A DNA stretch of 64,000 bases from Hsuehochloa calcarea (Eukaryota > Streptophyta > Magnoliopsida > Poales > Poaceae). Position 1 is the stretch's first letter. Each line of letters begins with the position of its first letter. The position numbers and the translations under genes are program-made. The DNA is taken from the NCBI GenBank assembly GCA_036346395.1, contig CM070613.1, positions 22,314,818 through 22,378,817 of the forward strand, in the 5' to 3' direction. Under the pieces are notes generated by a model that was given only the letters and a program-made list of their open reading frames with translations, did no database searches and was not told the DNA's origin. This document shows positions 21,638 to 30,798 of the stretch, piece after piece.

Positions 21638-23206
21638 GGTGCCTCAACCTGGTCTGGCGCTTGGTCTGCTTGTTGCGGGGTCCACTCAGCGACGAAGTCT
21701 GCGAGCGCCTGCGATTTTATCGCTATTCGTGCGGTGAAGGTAACGTCGAATGGAGCCAACTCGGCTGCCCACTTGCCTATGCGACCAGATGCGTCCTTGT
21801 TCCTTAACATCAAGGCCAACGGGTAGGATGTGGGAATTACAATGGTGTAGGCTAGAAAATAATGCCGGAGCTTGCGGGAGGCCATGAGGAGGGTGTAGGC
21901 TAGCTTTTCCAGCTCCGTATACTGGGTTCTGGCGCCCTGCAAGGCCTTGGATACATAGTACACTGGGCGCTGGGTTCCTTCGTCTTGAACGAGGACCGCG
22001 CTGACGGCAGCAGATGAGGCCGCGAGGTAAAGCAAAAGAGTTGCCCCTCCGGTCGGGCTCGCTAGGCTAGGGAGTTTGGCGAGGTATTCTTTGAGCTGTT
22101 GGAATGCTTCTTGGCAATCTTGGGTCCAGCTGAAGGGCTCCGCTCCACGGAGTGTTTTGAAGAATGGCAATGCCCGCTCCGCCGAGCGGGACAAGAACCT
22201 GCTAAGTGCCGCGAGGCGGCCCGTGAGTTTCTGTACCTCGCGGGCCGTGCGGGGGGGTGCCATCTCCTGGATAGTTTTGATCTTCTCCGGGTTTGCCTCG
22301 ATGCCCCTTTGCGAGACCAGGAAGCCAAGCAGTTTTCCGGCTCGAACGCCGAAGGTGCACTTTTTCGGATTGAGCATTATGCCCTTCATCCTGAGGTTGG
22401 TGAATGTTTCTTGGAGGTCGTACACGTGGGAATTATGAAGCTTGCTCTTGACTACCACATCGTCAACATAGGCTTCAACATTTGGTCGAGCTGGTCAGCC
22501 AGAACTTTGTTGACGAGTCGGCTAAACGTGGCTCCCGCGTTCTTCAGGCCGAAGGGCATGCGAGTGTAGCAATATGTGCCGATGGGTGTGATGAAGGCTG
22601 TCTTGAGTTCATCCTCCTTTGCCATGAATACTTGGTGGTACCCGGAATAGGCGTCGAGGAAGCTCATTAATTCGCAGCCCGAGGTGGCGTCCACTAGTTG
22701 ATCGATGCGGGGTAGGGGGAAATCATCTTTGGGTGTGGCCTTGTTGAGGTCGGTGAAGTCGACACACATACACCAGTCCCCTTCCCCCTTCCGTACGAGG
22801 ACCGGGTTAGCTAGCCAATCCGAGTGTTTGATCTCCCTGATTACCCCGGCCTTCAAGAGCCTGGCGACCTCCTTTTTAGCGGCCTCCAGGCGCTCTACTG
22901 ACATGCGGCGCAACTTTGTTTCTTGGGCACAGCGTTGCTTCGTAATGTCAATCGGTGCTCAGCAACTTCTCGTGGGACCCCCGGAATGTCCTCGGGGCCC
23001 CAAGCGAAGATATCCTTGTTGCGGCGGAGCACCGTAAGTATGTCTTCGCAGGCCTTGGTTGATAGCTCGGCGCCGAGGGCCACCGTCTTGTCTGGTTCAT
23101 CTTCAGGGATGGGCACCCGTAGGAGCTGTCCCTCGGGCTTGGCCTTCGGCGCCCATCTTGGCGGGTGCCGCTTGGGCTGCTGGCGCTGCTCCCACTGTGT
23201 GGACAT
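21580..23206 (-). pseudogene. Reverse transcriptase and RNase H of the Tat-type Gypsy element
   Basis: The RT starts in 23206-22895 (RRNKDIFAWGPEDIPGVP), continues in 22913-22452 (CVDFTDLNKATPKDDFPLPR, SFLDAYSGYHQVFM, TRMPFGLKNAGATF) and, after a one-base shift just before the active site, in 22458-21580 (YVDDVVVKS, then GFLVSQRGIEANPEKI). The RNase H follows (YLAASSAAVSAVLVQD; VYYVSKALQGARTQYTELEK). The YVDD active site can be read in plus-strand complement at about 22455-22470. It makes cDNA in the virus-like particle. Confidence 0.88.
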
Positions 23207-23237
23207 GGCGGGCGGGGGATAGTGCTTCGTGCTCTGT

Positions 23238-24188
23238 CTACCTTGCCAGATCTTGATCTCCCCTCACCGTGACTACCCCTTCCCGAGTGGGGATCTTCAT
23301 GCAAAGGAAGTTGTGGTGTGCTATGACACCGAATGCATTTAGCGTGGCCCGTCCCAGAATAGCGTTGTACTGATACGACATCTGGACCACATCAAACGTG
23401 ATGACTTCCGTGTGGGTGGCGTAGCCGTCCCCGAAGGTGACGGCCAAGTCGATCTGCCCAATGCTGTTATTGGTCTCCCGCCGAAGCCTACGAGGGGGAT
23501 GCCTGGCGGCGACAGCCGGTCCCTAGGGATCATCATCTTGTCGAAAGCTTCCGCGAACAGTAGGTCCGCGGAACTTCCTCCATCCACCAGGACGCGGCGC
23601 ACCTCGAAGTCCGCGATGTTTGCCGAGATGACCAGGGGGTCTTGGTGAGGGAAGTACACGCACTTGGCGTCTTCAGGGCCGAAGGTGATGGGTACTTCGG
23701 CGTAGCGTGGCCGGCTAGAGGTTGCGCACGTCGCCACATGGTGTATTTGGCATGCGTAAGCCCGTCGTTGCCTTTTTGACGAGAGGCCTGATGATGAGCC
23801 GCCCGTAATGATGTTGATGATCCTCTGTCGCTGCTCTGCGTGCGTCCCTTCAATGCGAGGCCTGGGGGGCGGGGTGGGTACTTGGGTCCGTGGCTTCCCC
23901 CCATCATTTGGCCCCGCAGAGCGATCGCGGCCCATGTATTCTTGCATGGCAGCGATTGTGCGGCAACGCTGGGTAGTGTGGGAGCCTTCGCCGTGCAGGT
24001 CACAAAACAAAAGTGACCTCTCCTGGCCGTCCCGGGGTTCGGCATTGTAGCGTTGAGTGGGACCCTTCGCCGTGGAGGTCACATAACAACCATGCCTCGG
24101 TGTGTCTTCCGTCTTGTCTGCCGCGACCATGCCCCCGGCCGCACCCCGCACGGGGTCCTGGCTGCTGCTGTCCTTCAACGTTGTACAC
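23238..24188 (-). pseudogene. Gag zinc knuckle and protease of the Tat-type Gypsy element
   Basis: The knuckle reads CDLHGEGSHTTQRC, that is C-x2-H-x4-H-x4-C and not the usual CCHC. The protease active site is VLVDGGSSADLLF with D-G-G-S in place of the common D-[ST]-G, as in this lineage. GRPITALG and the downstream YQYNAILGRATLNAFGVI (23400-23330) complete the protease, in another frame. A tandem duplication of about 79 bp around 23965-24110 repeats the knuckle out of frame. Confidence 0.8.
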
Positions 24189-24203
24189 GTTCCACCCCCT
24201 TGG

Positions 24204-24823
24204 CTAGGAGGCTACTGCTACTGGGGGCTCCTTTAGGGGGCCTGATCTGGGCGTCGCGGCTTCCGGCGCGAGGCAGCACGAGGTACCTCCCCGCCGTGTG
24301 CTGTCTTCCTCCACCCTGGCATACTCTTCCATTTTGTCGAAGAGCCCAGCCACTGAGCGGACGGGTTTGCGGGCGAGGCGCTCCGCCAAGGGCACCTTCT
24401 GGAGCCCACACATTACGGCATTGATCACGGTCGTCTCGTTGATCCCTTCACTTGGCATTTGACCTCCGCAAACCTTCTGAAGAAGCTGCGGAGGGGCTCG
24501 CCCGGGGTCTACTTCATGGCGAATAAGTCTCCTGGGTCCTTAGGTTTGGCGTAGTTTCCTTGGAAGCTGTTGCGCACCATGTCCCGCAGTTGCTCCCACG
24601 CATACACGGAGCGCGGGGGGATGGTAAAGAACCATGTTAGCGCTATCCCCCTTAGAGCCAGGGTCAAGCTTTTTGCTTTCGTGGTGTCATTCCCACCGGC
24701 GGCCTCTATGGCGGTTTCGTATACACGGAGGAACTCCGACGGGTCCGTCGATCCTTCGAAAGGCCGGACCTCCGGCACCTTGAAGCCCGGGGGCCAGTGG
24801 GCCGCCTCCAGCCCCGCGCTCAA
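24204..24823 (-). pseudogene. Gag capsid domain of the Tat-type Gypsy element
   Basis: The capsid signature is plain: FKVPEVRPFEGSTDPSEFLR, then LRGIALTWFFTIPPRSVYAW and LRDMVRNSFQGNYAKPKD. A stop near 24510 splits it from the second half (EGINETTVINAVMCGLQ, 24458-24204). It would form the particle shell. The N-terminal part upstream of 24823 is Pro/Ala-rich and poorly conserved. Confidence 0.85.
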
Positions 24824-25256
24824 GGGAGAGCTTGGATCTCCCCGAAGTATCGGCTCAGGAGCAGCGGCGGAGGACCCTGGGGCGGCCGGCGCTCCGGTTC
24901 CAGGAGGCGCGGCGCCCCCGTGGGCGATGGTGGGGCCGCCCCCCGTTGTCGGAGATAGAGTAGTTCCGGCGAGATCTGTCAGCTCTTGGTGTAGATCGCG
25001 AGTTTCTTGTCTGGCCGGTGGGACCGAGCGAAGCGGTTGGCCGACCGCCCGGTTCGGGGCGCCGCCACCACGGTGTCCGCGTGGAGTGCTCGATCTCCTT
25101 TTCGGCGAGCCACGGGCTCGCGGCTCTGGGAGGTCCTACTCGCCAGCCCTCGGCACCGGTGGCTCGGTGTCTGCCCGCCACGCTGCAACGCTGCGTGCGA
25201 GGAGCGGCTCTTCGAGGTGCCATTCTTGTATCTGGGTACGCACTCGGCTTGTCGGT

Positions 25257-25275
25257 CCCCACGGACGGCGCCAAC
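25257..25275 (-). other. Primer-binding site of the Tat-type element
   Basis: On the minus strand the 5' LTR end (TACTACA) is followed by GTTGGCGCCGTCCGTGGGG. TGGCGCC is the PBS core used by Tat/Athila-type Gypsy elements, matching a tRNA 3' end (probably tRNA-Asp, by analogy). Confidence 0.7.
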
Positions 25276-25392
25276 TGTAGTAGCAAAAAACGAGCTATAC
25301 AGTAAAAGAGGAGGGACCCCGGACAAGCCCAAGAGGGCTCCGGGGATCCTCAATAGGGGACTAGCCAGTGACAAGAATGAGATGGTTATTGC

Positions 25393-27102
25393 TGTTAGAG
25401 ATATAGTTAGAGATATGATTTGATTTGGTTTCCTTATCTGTAACATGTATTGTGTATATATACTGGCCAATTGGCCCCTGATAATACATGTCGCATATTC
25501 CAACATGGTATCAGAGCGCTAGGGTTACCTCTCTCCTGACCTAGCCGCCACCGTCGCTCGCTTGCCGCTTCAGTCGACCTCCCTCGATCTAGTCGTCCGC
25601 CGGCCGTCGTCTCACCCGCCGACGTCTCGTCTCTTGTTTGCTGCTCAACTGCCGTTGCCGAGTCGCTGCTGTCCATCATCGCCGATCGGGTGCTGCACCT
25701 CCATCATCGCCTCGCCGATCGGCCGATCGGGTGCTGCACCTCCATCATCGCCTCGCCGATCGGGTGTCCACCTTGGAGCTATCGGGTGTCCCCCTTGGAG
25801 CTCCGGCGGCAGCTGCGACCCCCGGCGAGCGAGCGGCTCCCGGTGGAGAAGGTGAGCCGACGTCCTCGCCGAATCGCCTCTTCGACACCGAGCTCGCTGT
25901 CGTCCACGACCTCGCCGAGGCGCCGCCCAAGGTGCTTTGCTACGCCGGCCACCGCAGTAACAGCCCGCCGCCGCCGCCGCCGCCGCCGACACGCCGCCGC
26001 CGCTCTTGTTGGTCGCCTCCCACCGCCGCAGAGCCGCTCGCCGCCACCTCCGTCGACACGCCGCCGCCGCCGACAGCGGCCGGCGAGGCACCTAATCCCT
26101 CGCCGTGCGTGCAGCGCCAGAGATCAGATTGGCGGCTGCTTAAGCAGCGGTTGAGCGTTGAGGATCGCGCGAGAAAGAAAAAAAAAGAGAAAACGCCAAT
26201 CTAACCGCGCCACCGCCCGCCGGCCGTTAGACTTCGTTGTTTTGGTCGCCGCGCCGTCCAGCGCCGCCTACCAATGGCTTCCGTTCGCCTGCGTGGTGCT
26301 ACTCCACGCTTCAGCACACTATCTCCTCCAGCGACTGCCACAGGTGGTGGTGGTCGCCCTCAATCTGGCGGTGGCCGTCCTCACTGCTCCTACTGCGACA
26401 AGGTCGGCCACATTGAGCTCCAGTGCTATAAGAAGCAGCGGTATCTTTCACGTCGTTCTTCTACTAGCACCGGCACTGGTGCTTCTACATCGACGTCTGC
26501 ATCGACTCCTTCAGCGATTTCTCACCGGCGAGGGAGATAGCCGACTTCGACGCTGCTGCTACTTCGTGTTCTCCTTCGATGAGTTACGCCGGTTACGCTC
26601 ATCGACTCTTCTGCATCTGCGAAACCACCACCTCCACGACCCAAAGACCTCCCGTGGATTCTTGATTCGGAGCATCTTTTCACATGACTCTGATTCTTCT
26701 ACTCGCCCTTCATTACACCTCTTGAATCTCCTGTCAGTGTTCTTACTGCTGATGGTACCTCTCTTTCTGTCTCTGGTCGAGGACATCTAAGCAACTCATC
26801 TTTCTATGTTCCTTCTGTTCCTTCTGTTGCTCATGTTCCTCGCCTTACCATGCAGCTTCTTTCTGCTGGGCGATCGATCTTGGTTATCGAGTCATTCTCG
26901 ACTCGACTCTTGTTGTGTTCAGACCGCCACACGGAGCTCGTTGGTTCGGCCTCGGCGCCTTGACTCACAACGTCTTTGGGAGCTTGATCGGCTTCACCTT
27001 CCTTCACGCCACCGTCGCCGCCGGTCTCTCCGTCGCCACTCGTCTCTGTGCTCTTTCCAAAGAAGTGGCATCACCATCTTGGCCATCTGTGTGGATCTCG
27101 TC
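25393..27102 (+). mobile_element. Truncated short-LTR Copia element
   Basis: The 5' LTR is only 113 bp (25393-25505, TGTTAGAG to TTCCAACA), followed at once by TGGTATCAGAGC, the initiator-Met primer site (25506-25517). A GC-rich leader with a duplicated 33-40-bp phrase (25683-25760) follows. Then come a gag zinc knuckle (CSYCDKVGHIELQC, about 26385-26430), a broken protease (PWILDS then VSVLTADGTSLSVSGRGH) and the start of the integrase (KKWHHHLGHLCGSRL, about 27060-27100). There the element stops and the host LTR resumes. There is no 3' LTR and no RT. The capsid part of gag is also missing. Confidence 0.85.
26274..26540 (+). pseudogene. Gag C-terminal zinc-knuckle ORF of the truncated Copia
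   Basis: 88 codons starting MASVRLRGATPRF, with a Gly-rich stretch, the CCHC knuckle CSYCDKVGHIELQC and a Ser/Thr-rich tail. The knuckle binds RNA in Copia Gag. The capsid helices that should precede it are absent, so the ORF is a remnant or part of a non-autonomous derivative. Confidence 0.7.
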
Positions 27103-27415
27103 TGCTAGGGAATTCACGCTTGCTTTTTTTCTCACCCCCACAAAGGGGGGGGGGGTGATCCCCTATTTATAGCCCCCTGTGAGGGTTTTGTATATTACCC
27201 TTCGGACCCTACCATGGTACAGTATCCATAGAGGTTGTAGGGATATTCCTCGCCCCTACGCCTAGGCTTTAGTTCATGGTACGCGTTTTTGGACTCGGTT
27301 CACCCTAACAGAGTCTCCGGTCCAGGAGCGGTAGCAGAGGCCTCGGGTTCACACTGAGAGCCTCTCAGATTCGCTTGGGCGTTGTGGCCGATGGGGCCAT
27401 CCCTATGACATATAG

Positions 27416-27654
27416 CATCCCAACTTTTGCAAACACATTCAGGAACAATTTGGCAAGACACACAGGCAACTGACATAGAAAGTTGATTACCCCAAAACCC
27501 AACCTATCGATTTGGAAATGTTCCATAGGCTGTTCGGCTTTGCGGTTCCGGCAACATCAGGTTATACAGCTGAAAAGACAGTGAACAATTAGGATCAAAA
27601 GGACAAGCTATAGCCAGTAAGAACACATTGTTCAGACAAAAGGAGGTGCAGATT
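27416..27654. other. Low-copy-looking sequence downstream of a PP2C-like exon
   Basis: Normal base composition with no repeat signature seen. It could be the 3' UTR of the minus-strand exon next to it. The Tat element inserted at its far end. Confidence 0.4.
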
Positions 27655-27774
27655 TCAACCTGTTTCTAGGTTTTGACACGATGATAAGTTATCAAATGGC
27701 ACAATACATGTGATGCTATCGCTGCTTCCTCGGCCATACGCATCATCTGAGCTCTGAACTAGTTCTACAGCATC
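27655..27774 (-). CDS. Possible last exon of a PP2C-type protein phosphatase
   Basis: On the minus strand an acceptor TTCCAG is followed by 39 codons and a TGA. The translation begins DAVELVQSSDDAYGRGSSD and continues SITCIVPFDNL. The run RGSSDSITCIV resembles the last conserved motif of PP2C phosphatases (RGSxDNITxxVV), which holds a metal-binding Asp. Earlier exons should lie at higher coordinates, but the Copia at 27936 begins 160 bp away and no PP2C exon is visible there or after 43860. It may be a gene fragment. The family call is moderate to weak because the exon is short. Confidence 0.4.
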   Translation of the reverse strand, partial: DAVELVQSSDDAYGRGSSDSITCIVPFDNLSSCQNLETG

Positions 27775-27935
27775 CTGGAAACAAGAGAAGCTAGTTACTT
27801 CAGAGAATCTTAATTTAACCTGTCTTGGTGTTCAAGGATTCATGGCACATATAGTAAATCCTACCACAACAGAGGATTAGTTGCTATGATAAAATCAGAG
27901 AGATTTCAAACCATGGTATGCATGTCCATTCGTAC

Positions 27936-28201
27936 TGTTGATATTGTGATCCGAATTGTCTAATATGGATGAGTCCGAATCAGGTTCCATATTAACAGAT
28001 TTGTTTCCTATTTGGACTCTAAGTACTTTACCCCTATATATACTTCTTGTAAACCACATGAGGAGAGTAAACGCCTCATTGTAATCCCGTGTGATTTTTA
28101 AATACTACATATATAGTGATCATTACCGGTCGACACCCGTAATTTTTTCCCACACGAATTTTTTACGTAAAAATTTGTATCTTGCTTTTGTCTCTACGAC
28201 A
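27936..28201 (+). repeat. 5' LTR of the Tork-like Copia
   Basis: Begins TGTTGATATTGTGATCCG and matches 43589 onward through AATCAGGTTCCATATTAAC and GGACTCTAAGT. The last 15 bases diverge (TCTCTACGACA against ATATTCCTAACA), and no initiator-Met primer site follows, so the downstream junction is altered. Confidence 0.85.
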
Positions 28202-28698
28202 GAGATAATAAAAAAATAGATCGGTTCTGGCGCCGCCGTCTCGCATCGGCTTCGGGGCGTCTGTCATCCGCTGCCTTCGTTCCTCGCCTCGATCCATGCG
28301 TGTCTGCTTCCGCCCGCTCGTCTGGGTCCGTTCGTCGCGAAAATCGTCTGCTCGCCACGGTCGGGAAAATTGCCTGTTCAAGACTGAGGTCCTCGGTATC
28401 AGCATTCGCAAATTTTTTTTTGCCGCATAGATCACGTGACTCTGTTCTGCAGCAGCAAGTGGTAGCAATTGAAGTCAACAGTTCTGAGTTCTGTGCCAAC
28501 TGATCATTGCAAAAAGACCAAAAGCAAAAGGAATCAGAAAGCACAGGTCCCAAGTAGAATTTTCTTTAATCTATCACCAGAAGCTTCCTGTTTGCTTTCA
28601 CTTGAGTGTACAAAATTCGGTGAGTTTTTGCTTCGTGCACATAATAAGTGCACCAGAATGTTAAAGATTTTTTTCTTGATGTACACAGAAGGTGTACC
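28202..28698. other. Leader region of the Copia, no coding sequence
   Basis: GC-rich to about 28400, then AT-rich, ending at the target duplication of the hAT MITE. I see no gag similarity and no clear gene. Part may be foreign sequence, since the primer site is missing. Confidence 0.4.
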
Positions 28699-28940
28699 CA
28701 GGGATTGAAAAACCGGAACCGGCCGGAATCCCGGCCGGCGGCCGGTAACTTACCGGTTTTCTTGGAGAAAATTTGGTCGAATTTCGTTTAAATTTGCTTA
28801 AAAATCAACCAAAATTAAAAATTCAAAAATTGAATTTGTAAACTCGGGAAAACCCGGCCGGGATTTCAAATCCCGGCCGCCACCGGTAAACCGGTTACCA
28901 GCCGGTAACTGGCGGTTACCGGCCGGGATTTCTATCCATG
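28699..28940. mobile_element. hAT-type MITE, 242 bp
   Basis: A perfect 8-bp direct repeat GGTGTACC flanks it (28691-28698 and 28941-28948), the size made by hAT transposases. The ends are imperfect inverted repeats: CAGGGATTGAAAAACCGG against CATGGATAGAAATCCCGG read from the right. The body is full of CCGGCCGG and CCGGTAAC words. It encodes nothing, so it must have been moved in trans. Confidence 0.85.
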
Positions 28941-29056
28941 GGTGTACCAAGTAGGTTATAATTTTTGTTAGGTTTACACAGATCAGTACCAATAAATTTC
29001 AGGTATTATTCATCTTGACGACTGACGACTTTGAAGTATGATCTTCCTCTCCTGAG

Positions 29057-30265
29057 TTGAGACACAAGATTTTCGATGTGACAAGTCAAGATGAGGAGCT
29101 GTGTTGGCACAGATGGATTTGGACGATGCATTGGAAGGTTTTGAGAAACAACCTATCGAATGGACCGCAGATGAAAAGCGCAAAGACCGTAAGGTTTTAT
29201 CTCAGATTCACATTCATATATCAAATGATATTTTACAGGATGTTTTAAAGCAGAAGACATCTGCTGCATTATGGCTGAAGCTGAAATAAATTTGCATGAC
29301 AAACGATCTCACTAGTAAGATACATCTCAAGCAGAAATTATACTCCCACAAATTACAAGAAGAAGGATCCATGCTTGATCATCTTTCGGTGTTTACCGAC
29401 CTAGAGTCGATGGAGGTAAAATATGATAATGATGATTTGAGTCTTATTCTTTTGTATTCACTACCTAGTTCTTCTTCAAATTTCAGAGATACCATATTAT
29501 ATAGTAGAGATACTCTCACTCTTAATGAAGTTTGTGAAACTTTGCATGCAAAGGAGAAGATGAAACATATGGTACCTTCTGAAAATTCAAACTCGTAAGG
29601 AGAAGGCTTATTTATTCGTGGCAGACAAAAGGAGAAGAACTCAAACAATGGATCTCGAGGTAAAAGTTCGAATGGCTACAAGAACCGGTCGAAATCAAGA
29701 GGTAAGTACAAATCATGCAAATATTGCAAGAAAAGTGGGCACGATATCTCTGAATGCTGGAAGTTACAGAATAAAGAAAAGAGAGTTGGCTACTACAAGC
29801 CAAAAGGTAAACCAGATGATGAAGGTAAAGCCTTCCTTGTTGCTGATGATAGTTCTAATGGAGAAATTCTTGTTGCCTTTGCTGGATGTGCTAAGACTAA
29901 TGATGAATGGATTCTTGATTATGTATGTACCTTTTATATGTGTCCTAATAGGGACTAGTTTACCACCTATGAACCTATTGAAGGTGGCACTGTGTTGATA
30001 GGTGATAACTCATCTTGTAAGGTTGCGGAAATTGGTTCAATTCAGATTAAGATGTTTGATGGCATTGTCAGAACTTTGACAGATGTGAGGCACATTCCAA
30101 ATTTGAAAAGAAACCCCATCTCTTTGAGTACTCTTGATGCTAAAGGGTACAAGTATTCAGGTGAATGTTGAGTTTTAAATGTATCAAAATGTTCTCTTGT
30201 TGTGATGAAAGCTGATATTAAATCTGTTAATCTATACCATCTGCGAGGTACTACAATATCAGGTA
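29057..30265 (+). pseudogene. Gag and protease of the Tork-like Copia
   Basis: Gag reads LDDALEGFEKQPIEWTADEK, then, after a TAA near 29287, LTSKIHLKQKLYSHKLQEEG and LPSSSSNFRDTILYSRDTL. The zinc knuckle is CKYCKKSGHDISEC (about 29720-29765). The protease region has EWILDYVCTFYMCPNRD, where the catalytic D-[ST]-[AG] has become D-Y-V, then FDGIVRTLTDVRHIPNLKRN. At least four stops lie in the frame. The sequence ends at ATATT where the inserted block starts. Confidence 0.85.
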
Positions 30266-30270
30266 ATATT

Positions 30271-30798
30271 TGTAACACCCTGACCCAAATTCGGCTCAAT
30301 GCCCAGCCCACCGTGGGGCGGACCCGCGCACACATAACACCTCACTTACACTTTCGTCCTCGCTTCGTGTAAAAGGGTTAACCCGGAGGTGCTACGTTTG
30401 GATCCAACATGCATTATATACCACTACAACTCACTTGAGACAAGCAATATGGGACTAATCCCACCACACAACTCCTCATGGGCCACATGGGCCACGCTAC
30501 GAGCAGGCCGGGGTATTACATTCACCCCCCTTAAGGGTTGACGCCCTCGGCAGCAAACCGCATACGCGGCAAATGCCCAGAACCACCCCTCGGTACACGT
30601 CCGTGCCCAGTCGTTTAAGCACATATGCCATGCCATGTGTCCACTCCGGGCCCACATGTGTCATGCGCCATATGCCCGCGCCCCTGTCCCGCACGCGTCC
30701 GTGCAGCGAAGGTTGATGCTCTGATACCATTTGTAACACCCTGACCCAAATTCGGCTCAATGCCCAGCCCACCGTGGGGCGGACCCGCGCACACATAA
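30271..30798 (-). mobile_element. TRIM (miniature LTR retrotransposon), 5' LTR truncated
   Basis: The left terminal repeat 30271-30520 (250 bp) runs TGTAACACCC to GGGTATTACA. The internal part is 211 bp. A second copy of the repeat start (30732-30798) is identical for 67 bp and then cut by the chromovirus LTR. On the minus strand the primer site TGGTATCAGAGC (30718-30729) follows the 5' LTR, and AAGGGGGGTGAA precedes the 3' LTR. There is no coding capacity. This is the TRIM layout. Confidence 0.85.

Larger units (their letters stand above)
14951..27410 (-). mobile_element. Tat-lineage Ty3/Gypsy LTR retrotransposon, with a nested Copia
   Basis: Both ends are defined. LTRs start TGTAGTAG and end CTA(C/T)GACA on plus, and a 5-bp target duplication TATAG lies at 14946-14950 and 27411-27415. 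The coding order on the minus strand is gag, protease, RT, RNase H, a second archaeal-type RNase H, integrase. That order, plus an antisense extra ORF near the 3' LTR, is diagnostic of the Tat lineage (Retand/RIRE2-like). The primer-binding site TTGGCGCC adjoins the 5' LTR. The open frames are broken in many places, so it is not autonomous now. A short-LTR Copia fragment (25393-27102) lies in the 5' LTR. Confidence 0.93.
25276..27410 (-). repeat. 5' LTR of the Tat-type element, split by a Copia fragment
   Basis: The LTR is in two pieces, 25276-25392 and about 27103-27410, which match the 3' LTR start and end. The break falls in TTATTGC/TAGGGAATTC. A G-run and small indels mark divergence from the 3' LTR, and the 77-bp repeats are missing. 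Confidence 0.88.

Noticed and set aside
20077..22569. Plus-strand ORFs over integrase, RNase H and RT
   Set aside because: They are shadows of the minus-strand pol, which has clear catalytic motifs.
25434..26204. Pro- and Arg-rich ORFs on both strands in the Copia leader
   Set aside because: CCG-rich low-complexity sequence keeps several frames open. There are no capsid motifs.
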